From contig JASANC010003529.1 of the NCBI GenBank assembly GCA_030248135.1, positions 44,357 to 108,356 on the forward strand: DNA of 64,000 nt, in the 5' to 3' direction. Below the pieces are notes generated by a model, which did not search any database, was not told the DNA's origin, and saw only the letters and a list, made by a program, of their open reading frames with translations. The DNA is from Theristus sp. LFF4_11 (Eukaryota > Nematoda > Chromadorea > Monhysterida > Xyalidae). The translations under genes and the position numbers were made by a program. How positions within the stretch are numbered: position 1 is the stretch's first letter; every line of letters begins with the position of its first letter. This document shows, one piece after another, positions 11,695 to 23,070 of this stretch.

Positions 11695-12000
11695 TTATTC
11701 AACAACTTTTGGTCCGACCCCCCCCCCTAGAATTTTCGGTCTCGCTCGGGAACCCCCCCCCCCCCAACCAAATCGACCCCTACTAGCCATTTTTTGCCCA
11801 GACAATGTCATCGTCAAGAAAAAATTTTGGTCCGACCCCCCCCCCTTGAATTTTCGGTCTCGCTCGGACCCCCCCCCCAAGAATTTTCGGTCTCGCTCGG
11901 GAGCCCCCCCCCCCCAACCAAGTCGACCCCCCCCACCCGCGACGCCCCCCCCCCCCAAAATTGGGCGGACCCCCCCCCCCTCTCGGATTCGCCAAAAATC
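11695..12000. repeat. C-run repeat with a GAATTTTCGGTCTCGCTCGG motif
   Basis: The motif GAATTTTCGGTCTCGCTCGG recurs three times (near 11730, 11849 and 11880), separated by runs of 8-11 C. Frames here translate as Pro or Gly runs and are not genes. Confidence 0.7.
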
Positions 12001-12132
12001 GGGCTCGACCCCTGTTTGCCACTTTATTTTTTCTTTGCTACTTTATTTTTTGAAAGCCACCCTAAAATAGGATAGCGCCCCTATTTCGATGCTTCGGCAT
12101 CGTATCACTACTTTTGTACGATAAACGTTGAA

Positions 12133-12346
12133 AGTTGAAAGTTGAAAGTTGCATTTGGTGGCAAAAATAGCAAATTGGGTCGGTTGTATGCCCGAAAACA
12201 GCATTTTACGCTGCTCAAAATCACTAATTTGGATGTATTTCCTATTTTGAGTTCAAGATACCAAGTTCTGGAAAGTTTAGGAGCTGGGAAGCATTCGGTT
12301 TTTTATGGTTTTAAAACGGAAAAGAAACCGGTTTTTTACCAACCCT
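12133..12346. repeat. Family-E repeat, copy 1
   Basis: Shares the order CAATTT/CTAATTT, AGTTCTG and TTTTAAAACGGAA plus AAACCGGTTTTTT with the repeat at 41708-41953. The open frame across it (about 68 codons) follows the repeat and is probably not a gene. Confidence 0.55.
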
Positions 12347-12350
12347 AGCT

Positions 12351-12432
12351 GGGTCATTCATTTTGTGTAGGGCCATTCATTTTGTCTTGTGCCATTCATT
12401 TTGTCTTGGGCCATTTATTTTGTCTTGGGCCA
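12351..12432. repeat. 19-bp tandem repeat upstream of eIF3a
   Basis: Four units of GGGCCATTCATTTTGTCTT with small changes, about 270 bases upstream of the eIF3a start codon. Confidence 0.85.
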
Positions 12433-12699
12433 CGCATTAGTAAATAGCGCCGTTTTTTGCACCCGCTCGCTCGGCTCGTGGTACGAGCGCCTTTCAAAAA
12501 CCCGCTTTTCTTCATGAATGCCTTGCACACTTGATTCGATTCGATTTTCTTAACTTTCCGAACACACGGCCGAATTTTCATCAAAGTTTTATTTATTTGT
12601 TTACTTCAGTTTTGATTCCAATCGGAAGAAGACCGAGGACTGCAAAAAAACTTTGCCAGAGCAAAGCAATCGTCGTAAATTGTGAACGGCGCCGCCATC

Positions 12700-15600
12700 A
12701 TGGTGATTCAAATGCGCCCGGAAAATGCGCTGAAGCGTGCGCAAGATCTGCTGTCGGTTGGCAAGAAGAAGGATGCACTGGACGCGTTGCACGACTTGAT
12801 TCGGGCGAAGCAGAGCGGCGGTCGCAACGCGCGCATCCAACAGCAGCCGTGGAGTCCCGTGCACGAGAAGATCATCCTGAAGGAGGTCGAGCTGTGCGTT
12901 GACCTGCGACAGCCGAACATCGCCAAGGACGCTCTCTGGCAGTACCGCAATTTGACGCAGACGGTGCGGCTTGGTTGGGGTTGGGGGGAGGCAGCGCACG
13001 TCTGCCAAGTGCCTGCCAAGGAAATTGTTTTTTTCGCTCCACCGAACTAACAGTTGGTGGAAGAAATAGTCACAAACCGCAGAGAACAATTGCAATTTGT
13101 GCATTCGGGCACTTGAATGTGGCATGCTGATTGGCAGATCGACCTGTTTGAATCCAACATCAGTGAGCCTTATTCAAAAGCAGCCAATCAGCGGCGTTTG
13201 AATTACAGCTCTCGACTGTACTTTACAGGTGAATGTGAACTCGTTGAAATCAGCCATCTTGAGTTATCTGAAGTTCGCCGAGGATCGAGTGGCTCAGGCG
13301 CAGAAGGAGTCGCACGAACTCGTTGACGACATCGACGACCTCGACCAGGCTGAAACGCCCGAACAGTAAGAACAGTTTGCTTGCGGACACGTGTCGTTTT
13401 TTTGCAAAACAAATGAAGCTCGCGATAGAGAGATCGAGATCGAAGCTGACTGCAGGATGGGGTGTATTTAGCCACAAATGGGGTGTTTGATTTCAACCAA
13501 ACCCGGTACTGAACTTCCGCATGCCCTGTATTCTGCGAAAAGGTGACCGGTTTAAACAAACAAACTTCAACAACAGTGTTGCACGTTTCATTTGCATTGT
13601 GCACCGCCAATGTCGACGGTGCTTGGCTTGTGCGTTTCAGGTTGCTTCTGTCGGCGGTTTCGTCTGCAGACACGCAGGACCGTGCCGACCGTGCCGTGCT
13701 CAGTCCGTGGCTGCGCTTCCTTTGGGACTCGTATCGCAACTGTCTTGAACTGCTGCGTAATAATTTGGCTGTAGGTTCATTCATGTTCGTTCATTCATGA
13801 TGTTTTATGAACGAGAAAGTCATTTTAAGGAAAACTTGGAAAGCGCGCGACGAATGCAAAATAACCGACCAATCACCAGAAAACAATGTTGAGGAGAGCA
13901 ATGTGAGGGGAGTTCAGTCAATCGTGTTTAGTTTTGCCAATGTTGGAGTCACATTTCAGGTTGAAGAGCTGTATCACACGATCGCGCGGCGTGCGTTTGC
14001 GTTCTGCCACAAGTACCAGCGTCGCACCGAATTCCGCAAGTTATGCGAGATTCTTCGGTTGCATCTCAGCCAGGTGCAAAAGTCGCAACACCATCAGTTC
14101 AGGTTGTTCAGTTTTAGTTGTGTAATTTTGTGTTGGTTTGGTGTGACTAAAGTGTTGCAACTTTGTGTGAAACGATTGATTTGTGTTTTCTTTTAGCGTC
14201 AAATTGACCAATCCGGAAACGCTGGCGTCGATGCAAGAAACGAGACTCAATCAATTGGAGGTCGCCATAAACATGGAGATGTGGCAGGTGCATATTTTTG
14301 CGAAACGACATAAAATTGATATATAACAAAATAAACAAATCACACAGATATCGATGTATTTATTCGTATACCAATATTTTTTTATTTCATGGTTTTACGA
14401 AAATGCTCGCAGCGTTCTTCAGGAGGCATTCAAAAGCAGCGACGACGTGTGGCAGATATTCAGTCTGTCGCGCGAGAAGGACCGACGCACGGTGAAGACG
14501 CAGACGTACGTGAACTTCTACGAGAAGCTGGCGTTGGTGTTCTGGCAGTCCGGCAATCAGCTGTTCCACGCAGCAACCCTGATCAAGCTCTTTCAGATGT
14601 TTCGCGATCAGCGGAAATCGTTCACGCACGAGGAAGCGTCAAAGTGAGCGTGATGCACGCAGCTGATTGAAGATGACAACGTTCTGGAGATTGGTTATTG
14701 AATGGTGCACAGTAAAACGCGGAAGCCGGAATAATGAAATTTTGACCTAAACGGTCACGTGTGTGCTGATTGGTTGCATCACGCTGTGCCAATGCCCCAC
14801 CCTGTGCCTGTACAGTCAAATTTAAATTATAGTAGTGGTGGTTGAGTCCGTCCTGCACAGAAAGCATGCATAACGAGATCACCAGCCAATCAGTTTATGG
14901 CCTATAATTTGGAGTGCGACTGTGCGTTGTGCTTTTTGTGTAGTTGCGACACAGCAAGATGTGTTTGCACGGCTGATTTCGTTCGCGTTCGCCACCAATG
15001 TTTGTCTCGTAATGTCACAGCATGGCGACACGCTGCATTCTGGCCGTGTTGTCGATTGCGCCCGGCGCAGACAGCCCATCGGACCTGGCGCGTCATCTCG
15101 ACATGGAAGAGCAGTTTGGCGCTAATCAACTGAAACTCGCACAGTTGCTCGATCTGAAGGCGGTGCCGTCGCGCAAAACGCTGCTGAAAGACGTGGCACG
15201 CTTTGGAATGGTCGACGTCGCTGGGCACACTGCTAAGACGCTATACAAGTTGGCGAATTCAGTTATTACTGCTCAAACTTATTGCTGTGCCCTTGTTAAT
15301 CGTCTGATAATAATATATGTTGTGTTGTCCGTCAATTTTTAGTGTCCGGGAATTCCTCGAGTTTTCGATCGTTTACAGCGTCCACTTCACAATGGTTTTT
15401 CCAGCTGGCTAGAAGTTCAATTTGCGCCGTTGAAGTTGGCCAATGAAATTGAGGTGGAGTTGCGCACGTTGAGCGAGTCGGAGCGAGCAGACTGGCGCCA
15501 GTACGTGGACAGACTCAGGGCTGCCGCTGCCATTCGAACGTTGAAACAGGTTGAAAAACGAACAACTTGAAATGAAAAACATCATCGAACGTGCTTTTGA

Positions 15601-18600
15601 AGGCGCGTTTGCACAATTCGTGTAAAACAGTGCCGGGCCGTTCTCGACCAGTCGCAGTTGCTGTTGCTGCGCCAAGGCGACTTCACCATTGGAGACGTGC
15701 ACACGAGAAATGCCACATTATAAGCCCAGACGAAGGGCAACCGAAGCATTTCGATCAGCGCCTCGCCGCTCTGCGCAACCACTAACTCTGTTGTTGTTGT
15801 TGTGCTTCGCAGGTTGGCCAAGTATACGAGTCGATTCGCCTGGATCGCCTGAGCAAAATGATTCCGTTCATGGGACGGGAGCAGCTGGAGCGTTTCATCG
15901 TGTCCGCTGGCAAGAAGGGCTACGTTCAGGTGCACGTGAACCACCGCGACAACTGTTTCGTGTTCGTTGGCGACGCCGCCGCCGCTGCGACCGGCGTTGA
16001 TGAACGCGTCGAGGTCGATGGCACGCACATTGAGAAGGTCGGGCACTGCGCTGGTGTGCCGTCATGAGTGATGCACATGCAATCTGTGTGTTCTGACGTG
16101 CTGATTGGCTGCATAGCATCCAACTGGGTGGCGCTACCAATTGAAGTGAACCAACCAATTCGAATTGAAAAGCGGCAACTGCCTGTGAGTATGGCAACAA
16201 TGGCAAAGCTGCACGCACGTTGTCGATACACTTGGGTTCAAAATGTTTCGTTCTAGTGTGCCATGATCTGCAATAAAATGTGCATGTGATTCACAATGTC
16301 CATCTTTCTTTCTCTGATTTCAGTTGCTGCCGTCTGACGAGATTCGTGGCTACCTGCAGAATTTGTACGCTGCGCTGCGTGACGCGGCCGCCATGATCGA
16401 CTGCAATCAGAAACGAACGGCACAGTTGAAAAAGGTTCGTATTGTGTCGTGGTGTGGTGCCATTTGAGTCTCTTGGAATTTTTCACGTTTTTTTCACGTT
16501 CTGTTTTAATCGGCACCCTATGCACAAGCGCAAGCGGTCAACTGAACATGTGAAGCTGCAGCTGCGATTTTTTGCTTCATAAACGCCGCGCGAAGCACTT
16601 CAAACTCCATGAATGGAGGTTTAAAGGCGTCAGGCAAATGAGTGCACAAGGAAACAAGTTCCAAAAAAAACGTACAGCCAGCATAATTGGTGACAATTCC
16701 ACAAATGTTCAGCTGCAAAGCGTCAGCGTGATTGCGTCGCACCACGCCGACTCCGACTACGCGCACGTGTTGGCGCGACGCCGCAAGATTGAGGAATACA
16801 AGGAGATCAGAGAGAAAGATCGCTATGAGCTGCAGCAGAAGGAGGCAGAGGCCGCCAAGATGTACGTGCTTCTTGCTTTCATGTGCATGTTACCGTGTTT
16901 TTGTTGTTGCACAACTTTCACGCTGTGATCAGTGATCGCCTTTTCTCTTTCAGACAGGATGAGAATCGCCGAATCCTCGAGCAACAACGACTGGCCGAGG
17001 AGCGCCACTTGTACGAGGAACGGAAACGAGAGGAGGAGATGGTCGGTGACTGGCGGCTTGCACTGCTGGATTGACTGCATCTCCAGAGTCAACCAGACGG
17101 ACAGTTGAATTGGCGAACTCTAAATTATAGGCAAACTGCTGATTGGTTAGTGGTTACCAGCAGCATCAATTGATGATAATTCTTTTACAGCACCGAGTGA
17201 AAGCGACAATCGCCCGCGACAAAATCAACAAACTGAAAGCGTCCAAAATAGGACAGTTGATAGTGCAAGAGTACAACGAGGAGGAGCTGGAGAAGATGGA
17301 CCCGGAAGTGTTGGTCGCTTCGCAGGTCCGCTATAAATATTCCACATGCACCATTGCCTCTATCTGCTACTCAATACGCGCGCAGATAAGAAAACAGTTT
17401 CATGTGTGACGCGCGAATTCAAATTCGGTGAAGTCAACCGATTCGTTGAGATTCCACCGATTCACTTGGGCAATTTTGAATTGCTACACCATGCACGAAC
17501 TAATGTCGTTTTGACGTCTGCAACCGCATTGAGTCGCACAACCAAAAAAACAGATACTAGTAGTTTGATGTTTTTAAGCGCTCATCGTGTATGGCGTGTT
17601 ACAACAAATCTGATTGGTTCGTTCATGTTGGCGTGATGATTGATTGACTATATTGATGCTGATTGGTTGCATCTTGCAAGTGTTCGTGGGAGGGGGCGGG
17701 GAATAAATCTGTGCTTGAAATTCTTATTCACTGTCAAATGTTTCAGAAAGAAAAAATGGATCGCGAACGTCAAGACCAGTTGGATCGTCAGCGGGCGCAA
17801 GAGAAAAAGTTTGACTATCTGGTGCGCGCGTGTCACCTCGAGGAGATTCCATTTCGACGTGAAGCGGTGCAACAGTGGCGTGCGAAGGACGAAGCGGACT
17901 GGCACACGTTCGAGCAGAAACGCGTTGACGACGCCATGTGCGTTGCGCGGCTGTCTGGTACAAGCAATGCTGACAGCTGTTGGCACTGCTGGCGCTGATG
18001 GATTGCTGAGTTATTGCGTTATGTTGGTTCTGCTTGTCGCGACAATTCAAAAGTGATCCGAGTCCGTGACATCACGATACAGGCTCACTTTGGACTGATA
18101 TGTTGTTGTCTTCTACATCTACGCATTGAGACGCAACACCAGAAATAAGAACTCTGTTTAGTTTCGTGTGGTGGTGCACATATTTGCAACGTGGTGCACA
18201 CCAACTGCAGTTTTGCCCATGAGCAACAGTGTGCCACTTATGCGCGACTCGAGCGTATGCGTGAAGACGCCGGCGCGTACATCGAGCTGAAGATGCCGAC
18301 CGCTCGGAAGGCATTCGAGGAACGCAAGAAGGAGTGGCACGCAAAGTTGGCGGCAACACGCGAGCAGCGCATCAAGGAGGAGAAACAGCGGTTGTTGGAC
18401 GAGATGAAGGCCGAGTGGAAACAGGTACAGGGAAAAAGTGCCAGTGAACACACGAACACAGCTACTGCCGAACTCTAAGTTATAGGCTATCAGCTGATTG
18501 GCTGGTGATCATGTGAGTGATGCAAGCTTTTTATGAGGGACAGACTCCACCTCTACACAGCAATATGCGTATGCCTGCACATAAAGCAGGCATCACGTGG

Positions 18601-20680
18601 TCACCAACCAATCAGCTGATAGCTTATAATTTAGAGGTCGACTGTAGATCCTAAATTCATGCTTTAAAATCCTAAATTTCGCCCATCAATCAACGAACCA
18701 CTTGACAGGAAAACTAATGAATTCGTAAAATTTCCATCTGTTACCTTGTTTCTCGTCCATCATCCAATCGATTGCAGGAGAAACAAGAGGCGGAACGACG
18801 TCGCATCGCTGAGGAAGATCGAAGGCGTCGCGAGGAAGAAGAACAGAAAAAAGCAAATACGTATCGGCCCCCTGGCGTTCGTGGCGCTGCACCAGAGAAG
18901 GTAAAGTGTGCTCATTTAAACCTGTCACCTTTTCTTTGCAGAATACAGGACATGCGAAACTTTGAATGTCAGTAATGAAATCGAATATACCGGGTTTGGT
19001 TGACATCAAACACCGCATTTGTGGCACAATGTGTATTCTTGCGACTCCGATCCCGTTCGTTCTTTTTTCGCGAGCTCTGTGTTCTGCGCTAAAAAGTGAC
19101 AGGTTTTAACAAACATGCTGTAGAAATAATGCAACAATGTCAATGTCACCGAACAATAGAATCGATCAAACGTTCATGTGCGACGCGACGCATTTTATGG
19201 CTTCCTTAATTTCCAGGGTCGTCCAGCCCCGCCAGAAAGCCAAGCGGACCGCGACAGTTCGTGGCGTCGCCCGATGGTATGGTTCAGCTGTTTTTGATTT
19301 GCAATTTTCGGTTTTCTAAGCAAATGGAAATTATGCCTGTATATAGTTTGTTTTGTTTAAAGTTGAAGATGTGTCCGTTTTTTTGTTCGTTTTTCAGGCC
19401 AGCCAACCTCCGCGCGACGTCTATCAGCCGACAGCCGATCGCACCGGTGGTGGCCACACGCCGCCGCCTTCACATCACCCCGTTTGTTGATTTTGTTCTC
19501 CTAAATCATTTTCGAAAACATGACCTGGTCAAAGTGAGTCAAACTGTACTTTGTGCATTCAATCTGCATCTGCTAATTGGCTCCATCGCGCTGGTGGTTG
19601 GGCCAATCGGCCAATCAGTGAGCCCAGTTCAGGAGTAAATTCGGACAGCACATTCGAATGTTTGCCATTGCAGATGCGGCAAGCCGGTGGACCAGCAGCG
19701 CCAGTGGAGCAGCCGGCACGTGCGCCGCCGCAAGCGACACGTCAGGTGGCGCCAGCTGGCGACGCGGACACACAGTCGAATTGGCGTGCAGCGCCGCGCG
19801 TACAACAACAACAGCCGCCAGCTGGCGTCGGTCGACGCGAGCCCTATGGTATGTGCAGTTGAAACTGTGAAACGTAGGGTGTTTGGCGCATTCTGGCATT
19901 GGCAGTTAAGCACTGATTAGCATCTGGCATTCTGATTGGCTGCATCGAGCTCGAGCGTGTTTCAAAAGTCAATCAATTAGCCCAATTGAGAAGCAGCCGC
20001 ACAGCTGGTTGCCAATGGTTCCACCTCAACTGTAGATTGTTGCTGTTGATGTCGACTGATGGATGACTGAGTGCACTGACGGTTTACACTGTGCAGGTGG
20101 CGAGGAGCGTGTCAACCAGCCGCAACGCTACCTGGCGCCACATGAACGTCACGCAGACCAAGAGCCGCCTGCACGGCCAGTACAACAACAGCAACCTGCT
20201 GCTGCTGGTGGTGGCCGGTTTGATGCGCTCGCATCGGACGACAGAGCAGGCGCACCACGCCGCGGCGGCACCGGCCGAGTGTGGCAACAGCAACAACGCT
20301 CTGCCGCTCCATACGATCAACAGCGTCAACCAATGCAACCACAGATCGACCGCAGACAGCCGAACAGAAGTGCGTTCAATTCACGCGATCCACTTGTCCG
20401 TTGCGCTGCGGTTTCCATGATTTTGTGCAGTTCTCATCTCAGTGAACAAGCACGAGTGTTTCAGTGGCAGATGATGGCGGCAGCTGGCGTCAACCGGTGC
20501 AGCAACGCGCCTGGCAGCAGCAGCCGGGCAGAGGCGCGCCGCAGACGCAGCAGCAGCCACGCACTGGCGAAGGTTGCTCAGGCGGAGTGCTGTGGCCACT
20601 TGTGCCGGAGTGCTGCTTTGCTGATTGCATATTACATGCTTTTGATTCCAATTTCAGCTCCCGAAGGCCGCTGGCGATAG
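12700..20680 (+). CDS. EIF3A: Translation initiation factor eIF3 subunit a
   Basis: Largest scaffold subunit of eIF3, which recruits the 40S ribosome and mRNA. There are 22 exons: 12700-12963, 13229-13365, 13641-13770, 13960-14102, 14197-14287, 14423-14643, 15021-15248, 15405-15549, 15813-16037, 16324-16434, 16713-16861, 16954-17041, 17191-17325, 17747-17937, 18211-18424, 18778-18900, 19217-19276, 19398-19481, 19674-19848, 20097-20369, 20465-20572 and 20658-20680. All phases match, giving 1105 residues. It begins [18 protein letters not shown] with ELCVDLR close behind. The helical and PCI region includes [25 protein letters not shown] and [11 protein letters not shown] (about 1-530). A charged spectrin-like region follows ([15 protein letters not shown], about 570-865). 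The tail (866-1105) is rich in Gln, Pro and Arg with repeated S/G-x-WR motifs and ends EGRWR, without the acidic decapeptide repeats of vertebrates. The ATG has a good context (GCCATCATGG). Confidence 0.95.
13113..13221. mobile_element. MITE-C copy in eIF3a intron 1
   Basis: Contains GCATGCTGATTGGCAG and AAAAGCAGCCAATCAGCGG as inverted arms and ends with CTCTCGACTGTA, the MITE-A-type terminus. The 3' splice site AG follows only 8 bases later. Confidence 0.6.
13386..13572. mobile_element. MITE-B copy in eIF3a intron 2
   Basis: Carries GGGGTGTTTGATTTCAACCA, TTCTGCGAAAAGGTGACCGG and TTTAAACAAAC; the left end is worn. Confidence 0.65.
14811..14927. mobile_element. MITE-A copy in eIF3a intron 6
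   Basis: Ends TACAGTCAAATTTAAATTAT and TATAATTTGGAGTGCGACTG. One inner arm is deleted. Confidence 0.7.
16080..16192. mobile_element. MITE-C-like copy in eIF3a intron 9
   Basis: Has GTGCTGATTGGCTGCATAG, then paired GAACCAACCAATTCGAATTG. Ends are poorly defined. Related fragments occur near 14757 (intron 6) and 17655 (intron 13). Confidence 0.45.
18466..18648. mobile_element. MITE-A copy in eIF3a intron 15
   Basis: GAACTCTAAGTTATAGGCTA at the left and TAATTTAGAGGTCGACTGTA at the right, with GCTATCAGCTGATTGGCTGG and CAACCAATCAGCTGATAGC as inner arms. This is one of the best preserved copies. Confidence 0.85.
18909..19122. mobile_element. MITE-B copy in eIF3a intron 16
   Basis: Left TTTAAACCTGTCACCTTTTC and right AAAAAGTGACAGGTTTTAAC; the core includes ACCGGGTTTGGTTGACATCA. 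It occupies most of the 316-bp intron. Confidence 0.75.
19556..20036. mobile_element. Two MITE-C-like copies, in eIF3a introns 18 and 19
   Basis: Copy 1 (about 19556-19640) has CTGCTAATTGGCTCCAT and CAATCGGCCAATCAGTG. Copy 2 (about 19905-20036) has GCATTCTGATTGGCTGCATC and ends CCTCAACTGTA. Coding exon 19 (19674-19848) lies between the two. Confidence 0.45.
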
Positions 20681-22094
20681 TTCGTGGGCGAGGTTTTGTT
20701 GGACAAATCACCCAGATTGTTTTATACGGCGTTTTATTTGTGTTGGTTACAGTTCGATCTTTGTCATTTCGCTTCTGGATAATGTTCTCAGAATCGGTTT
20801 TCAGTTGAGTACCACAAAAATAATTGTGCCAGAAATTTTCACATTGTTTGAAAGGAGAATGGTTATGGTGTGAGCGAACAAGTGAAACGAGTGAACGTGT
20901 GTTTTCTTTGTACTACGTTTAGGTTGTCTGTTGACATTCTTGTCATGAAACATGACTTGACAGAAACTTTCTGTGGTGTTAACTTTCTGACTCGAGTTGT
21001 GTTGGGTTTGCTGTTGGTAATTACTACTCAGCTGAGTTGAATTGTTATGCTATCATGTTGTTTGGTTCGCTCCGCTTGTTGTTTTTTTGTTGGTAACTGA
21101 TGTTTGTTTATGGTTCTGTTTTCATTAATTTTATTCTCGTGTCCCCCCGATGATATTGGTGCGACTGCAGCCCAATAGTTTGATCCGGTAATTTAGGTAT
21201 TGTGGATTTATTCAAACGTGTCCGGACTAAAATGACGTCATTTGCTTTAAAAACACCCGTTTGTCAAAGTACCGGCACTAAAATGCCAGTTTGGTGTGAC
21301 TGATTCGACATTCACCATTTGTTTACGGAAAGAAATTGGCTAAAACGGAAAGTCTGGTTTGCTGTGAACGGCAAGCGCATGTTTGGCGGCTCATGACGTC
21401 ATTTCAGTGGGACACGTTTAAAAAAATAGGTCATAGCGTGTTCTTTTCCAAAGCCAGTGTGCTTGAGAGAATTGATGAAAAAATTCTAACGACTATTGCT
21501 GCGTTATGTGAGTCACTGCAGTGATGAGGTGACTGACGTTTGTTGTTGCTTTTCTTCGGTTGATTCGAAATTGAAACGAAAGAGGTAAATGCGGGCGTTT
21601 TGTTACGAATATGTGATCAATAGTTTGTATCAGTTGCACGATATGTTTTGTTCAATCCAATATTGTAATTGAGTTTTGATTGGACCTCGCCGCATATCAA
21701 AACCAATCGTTGAAATAAAGCTGCACATCATAAGTTGAGTCCACGAAGTCCACGTAATAAAAACAACCCAGTTCCGTTCATTCAAAAATCCCATTTGAAC
21801 TGTCACTTGGATAGCAAAGAACTTCACATTTGAGAAAGAACCGCGTGGAGTGCGCTGTCACCGTGACCGCACTGTAATAAAAAATGCTGATGTTTTGTAG
21901 CTGGTGCGTGTTTGTCCTTTTTTCGTCGTTCGTTATCTTATTTGTTTTTGTTTCACATTTCGTCAACAACGCTTCATAATCACTATTAGCGTGAACAACA
22001 GCAACAAGTCAAATTGTTGTTTGTATAGCTTTTTATTTGAGATTGTTTTGATGCTTCAAAGTCGAGTGTTGCAAAACCATTACTGAAGAACAAC
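20681..22094. other. Gap between eIF3a and the orphan gene
   Basis: Holds the eIF3a 3' region, MITE-D copy 2 (21200-21433) and A/T-rich sequence. A plus-strand AATAAA at 21714-21719 is possible but far from the eIF3a stop codon. No other gene was recognised. Confidence 0.4.
21200..21433. mobile_element. MITE-D copy 2, TA target duplication
   Basis: Inverse orientation to the copy at 8784-9012. Ends TTGTGGATTTATTCAAACG and AAAAAAATAGGTCA, flanked by TA at 21198-21199 and 21434-21435. TGACGTCA is intact in both arms. Confidence 0.85.
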
Positions 22095-22856
22095 ATGGCG
22101 TTTCAAGTTCCCGTTTGTATTGAGCAGCTGGAAGTGGATGTAGCTCAGGGATCATTGACCGAAACAACAATATCATCTTCAGATGCGAGTCCGGTGGCGC
22201 AGGATTCCGTCGCATTTCCTATATTTCTGGACAAACTGCTCACGTATGAAGGTCACGTGGAGCGAGCGCGGTGCAGCCGCTTTCACTTGTGTATGCTTGA
22301 GCCAGACGAGCGTATTGAGACATTCCACGGTGTCCTGCACGACAATCAATCATTGGTGTCGATGATCAACAACTATCATTCTCCGAAAGTTGGCACCAAT
22401 GAGGTCAGCAACAGCAGCATTCAGTGGGCTGACTGTTATGACGCTGTGCAGCGCAGTCATGCCATTGTGTCGTGTGTCACTCGTGTTCGTGACGACGACG
22501 ACGAATATGCTTCAGAACACTGTGTGGGATACGCGGTGGCAGCAACGACGCAGCAGCCAGCAGATGGCCAGCTCGCCAGTGCCACCGAGTTTGTGGTGCA
22601 GTGGCTTTGTGCGGAGCGGCCGCCGTTGGCGTACGCGCTGCTGTGCTCGCTCGTGCACCAGATGCCTGACGACGCACTGCTCCAGCTGGCGTTCCGAGCG
22701 TGCAAGGATGTGTTGCATGCGTTCGTCGAACAAATGCAACTGCGCGAACGAGCCGCCGTGATGGTGAAGGCGGAAACGCAACACCAACTGAACGTCCATC
22801 GTGCCATATGCTCGAGTGAACATGTTTACTGTTACGTTGATCCAGTCTTGCAGTGA
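22095..22856 (+). CDS. Intronless orphan gene, 253 residues
   Basis: I do not recognise this protein. It is one unbroken frame from an ATG in a good context (AACAACATGG) to TGA, in a region where neighbouring genes have an intron every 100-250 coding bases. The start is MAFQVPVCIEQLEVDVA. The first half is Ser/Thr and acidic (a DDDDEYASEHC stretch near residue 138). The second half is hydrophobic and helical (EFVVQWLC, LAYALLCSLVHQM, LRERAAVMVKAE). There is no signal peptide or clear membrane span. Codon composition resembles the neighbouring exons (G/C-ending Ala, Leu and Val codons), which argues for real coding. It could be a fast-evolving gene or an old retrocopy. No poly(A) tract or target duplication was seen. 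Confidence 0.6.
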   Translation: MAFQVPVCIEQLEVDVAQGSLTETTISSSDASPVAQDSVAFPIFLDKLLTYEGHVERARCSRFHLCMLEPDERIETFHGVLHDNQSLVSMINNYHSPKVGTNEVSNSSIQWADCYDAVQRSHAIVSCVTRVRDDDDEYASEHCVGYAVAATTQQPADGQLASATEFVVQWLCAERPPLAYALLCSLVHQMPDDALLQLAFRACKDVLHAFVEQMQLRERAAVMVKAETQHQLNVHRAICSSEHVYCYVDPVLQ

Positions 22857-23021
22857 ATTGCAAAATCACTCTTATGGCGTGTTCATGAAGCAACAAACAT
22901 GGCGATGCGTCACCAAATATTACTTTTCTGGAATGGCGCTTTTATATTTCGTTTGTTTGATGTTGACGGTTTCGTCATTACGTTCAAATTGAGATAAATA
23001 TCCAGATAAAAAATTTCCGTG

Positions 23022-23070
23022 TACAGTCGAACTCAATAATATGGAGAATAAGCTGATTGGTCGACCGAGC
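23022..23070. repeat. Isolated MITE-A left end
   Basis: GTACAGTCGAACTCAATAAT followed by TAAGCTGATTGGTCGAC; the rest of the element is missing. A similar orphan end is at 17110-17145. Confidence 0.6.

Larger units (their letters stand above)
9187..12014. mobile_element. hAT-like non-autonomous element, 2.8 kb
   Basis: Inverted ends CAGGGGTCGAG and CTCGACCCCTG are flanked by TTTGCTAC (9179-9186) and TTTGCCAC (12015-12022), an 8-bp target duplication with one mismatch. This is the hAT pattern. Inside are long C or G runs, inverted GCGGCGTATTTTG-rich segments at 9285-9400 and 11105-11235, and a 365-bp tandem array. No long transposase frame is visible, so it should depend on another element. 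Confidence 0.75.
6555..12062. mobile_element. Composite fold-back element with three nested insertions
   Basis: The left arm (about 6558-7154) and right arm (about 8370-9186, continued at 12015-12062) are inverted copies. Shared landmarks run in opposite order: GTAGCAAAGAAAAAATAAAG, the 24-bp repeats with CTATTTTAGAGTAGCAACA, the AAACAGCTCATTTAAAGC segment, a CA/CG-rich stretch and ATGCTAATTGTTTG. Three elements have inserted: 7911-8359, 8784-9012 and 9187-12014. With these removed the host is roughly 2 kb with arms of 600 bp or more. No transposase reading frame is evident. Confidence 0.7.

Noticed and set aside
12142..12348. 68-codon frame upstream of eIF3a with kinase-like GAGKHSVFYGF
   Set aside because: It falls inside a repeat also present at 41708-41953 where the frame is not kept; the glycine-loop resemblance is chance.
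22477..22896. Long minus-strand frames opposite the orphan gene
   Set aside because: The plus frame has the better start context and balanced composition; antisense frames are common in GC-rich coding sequence.
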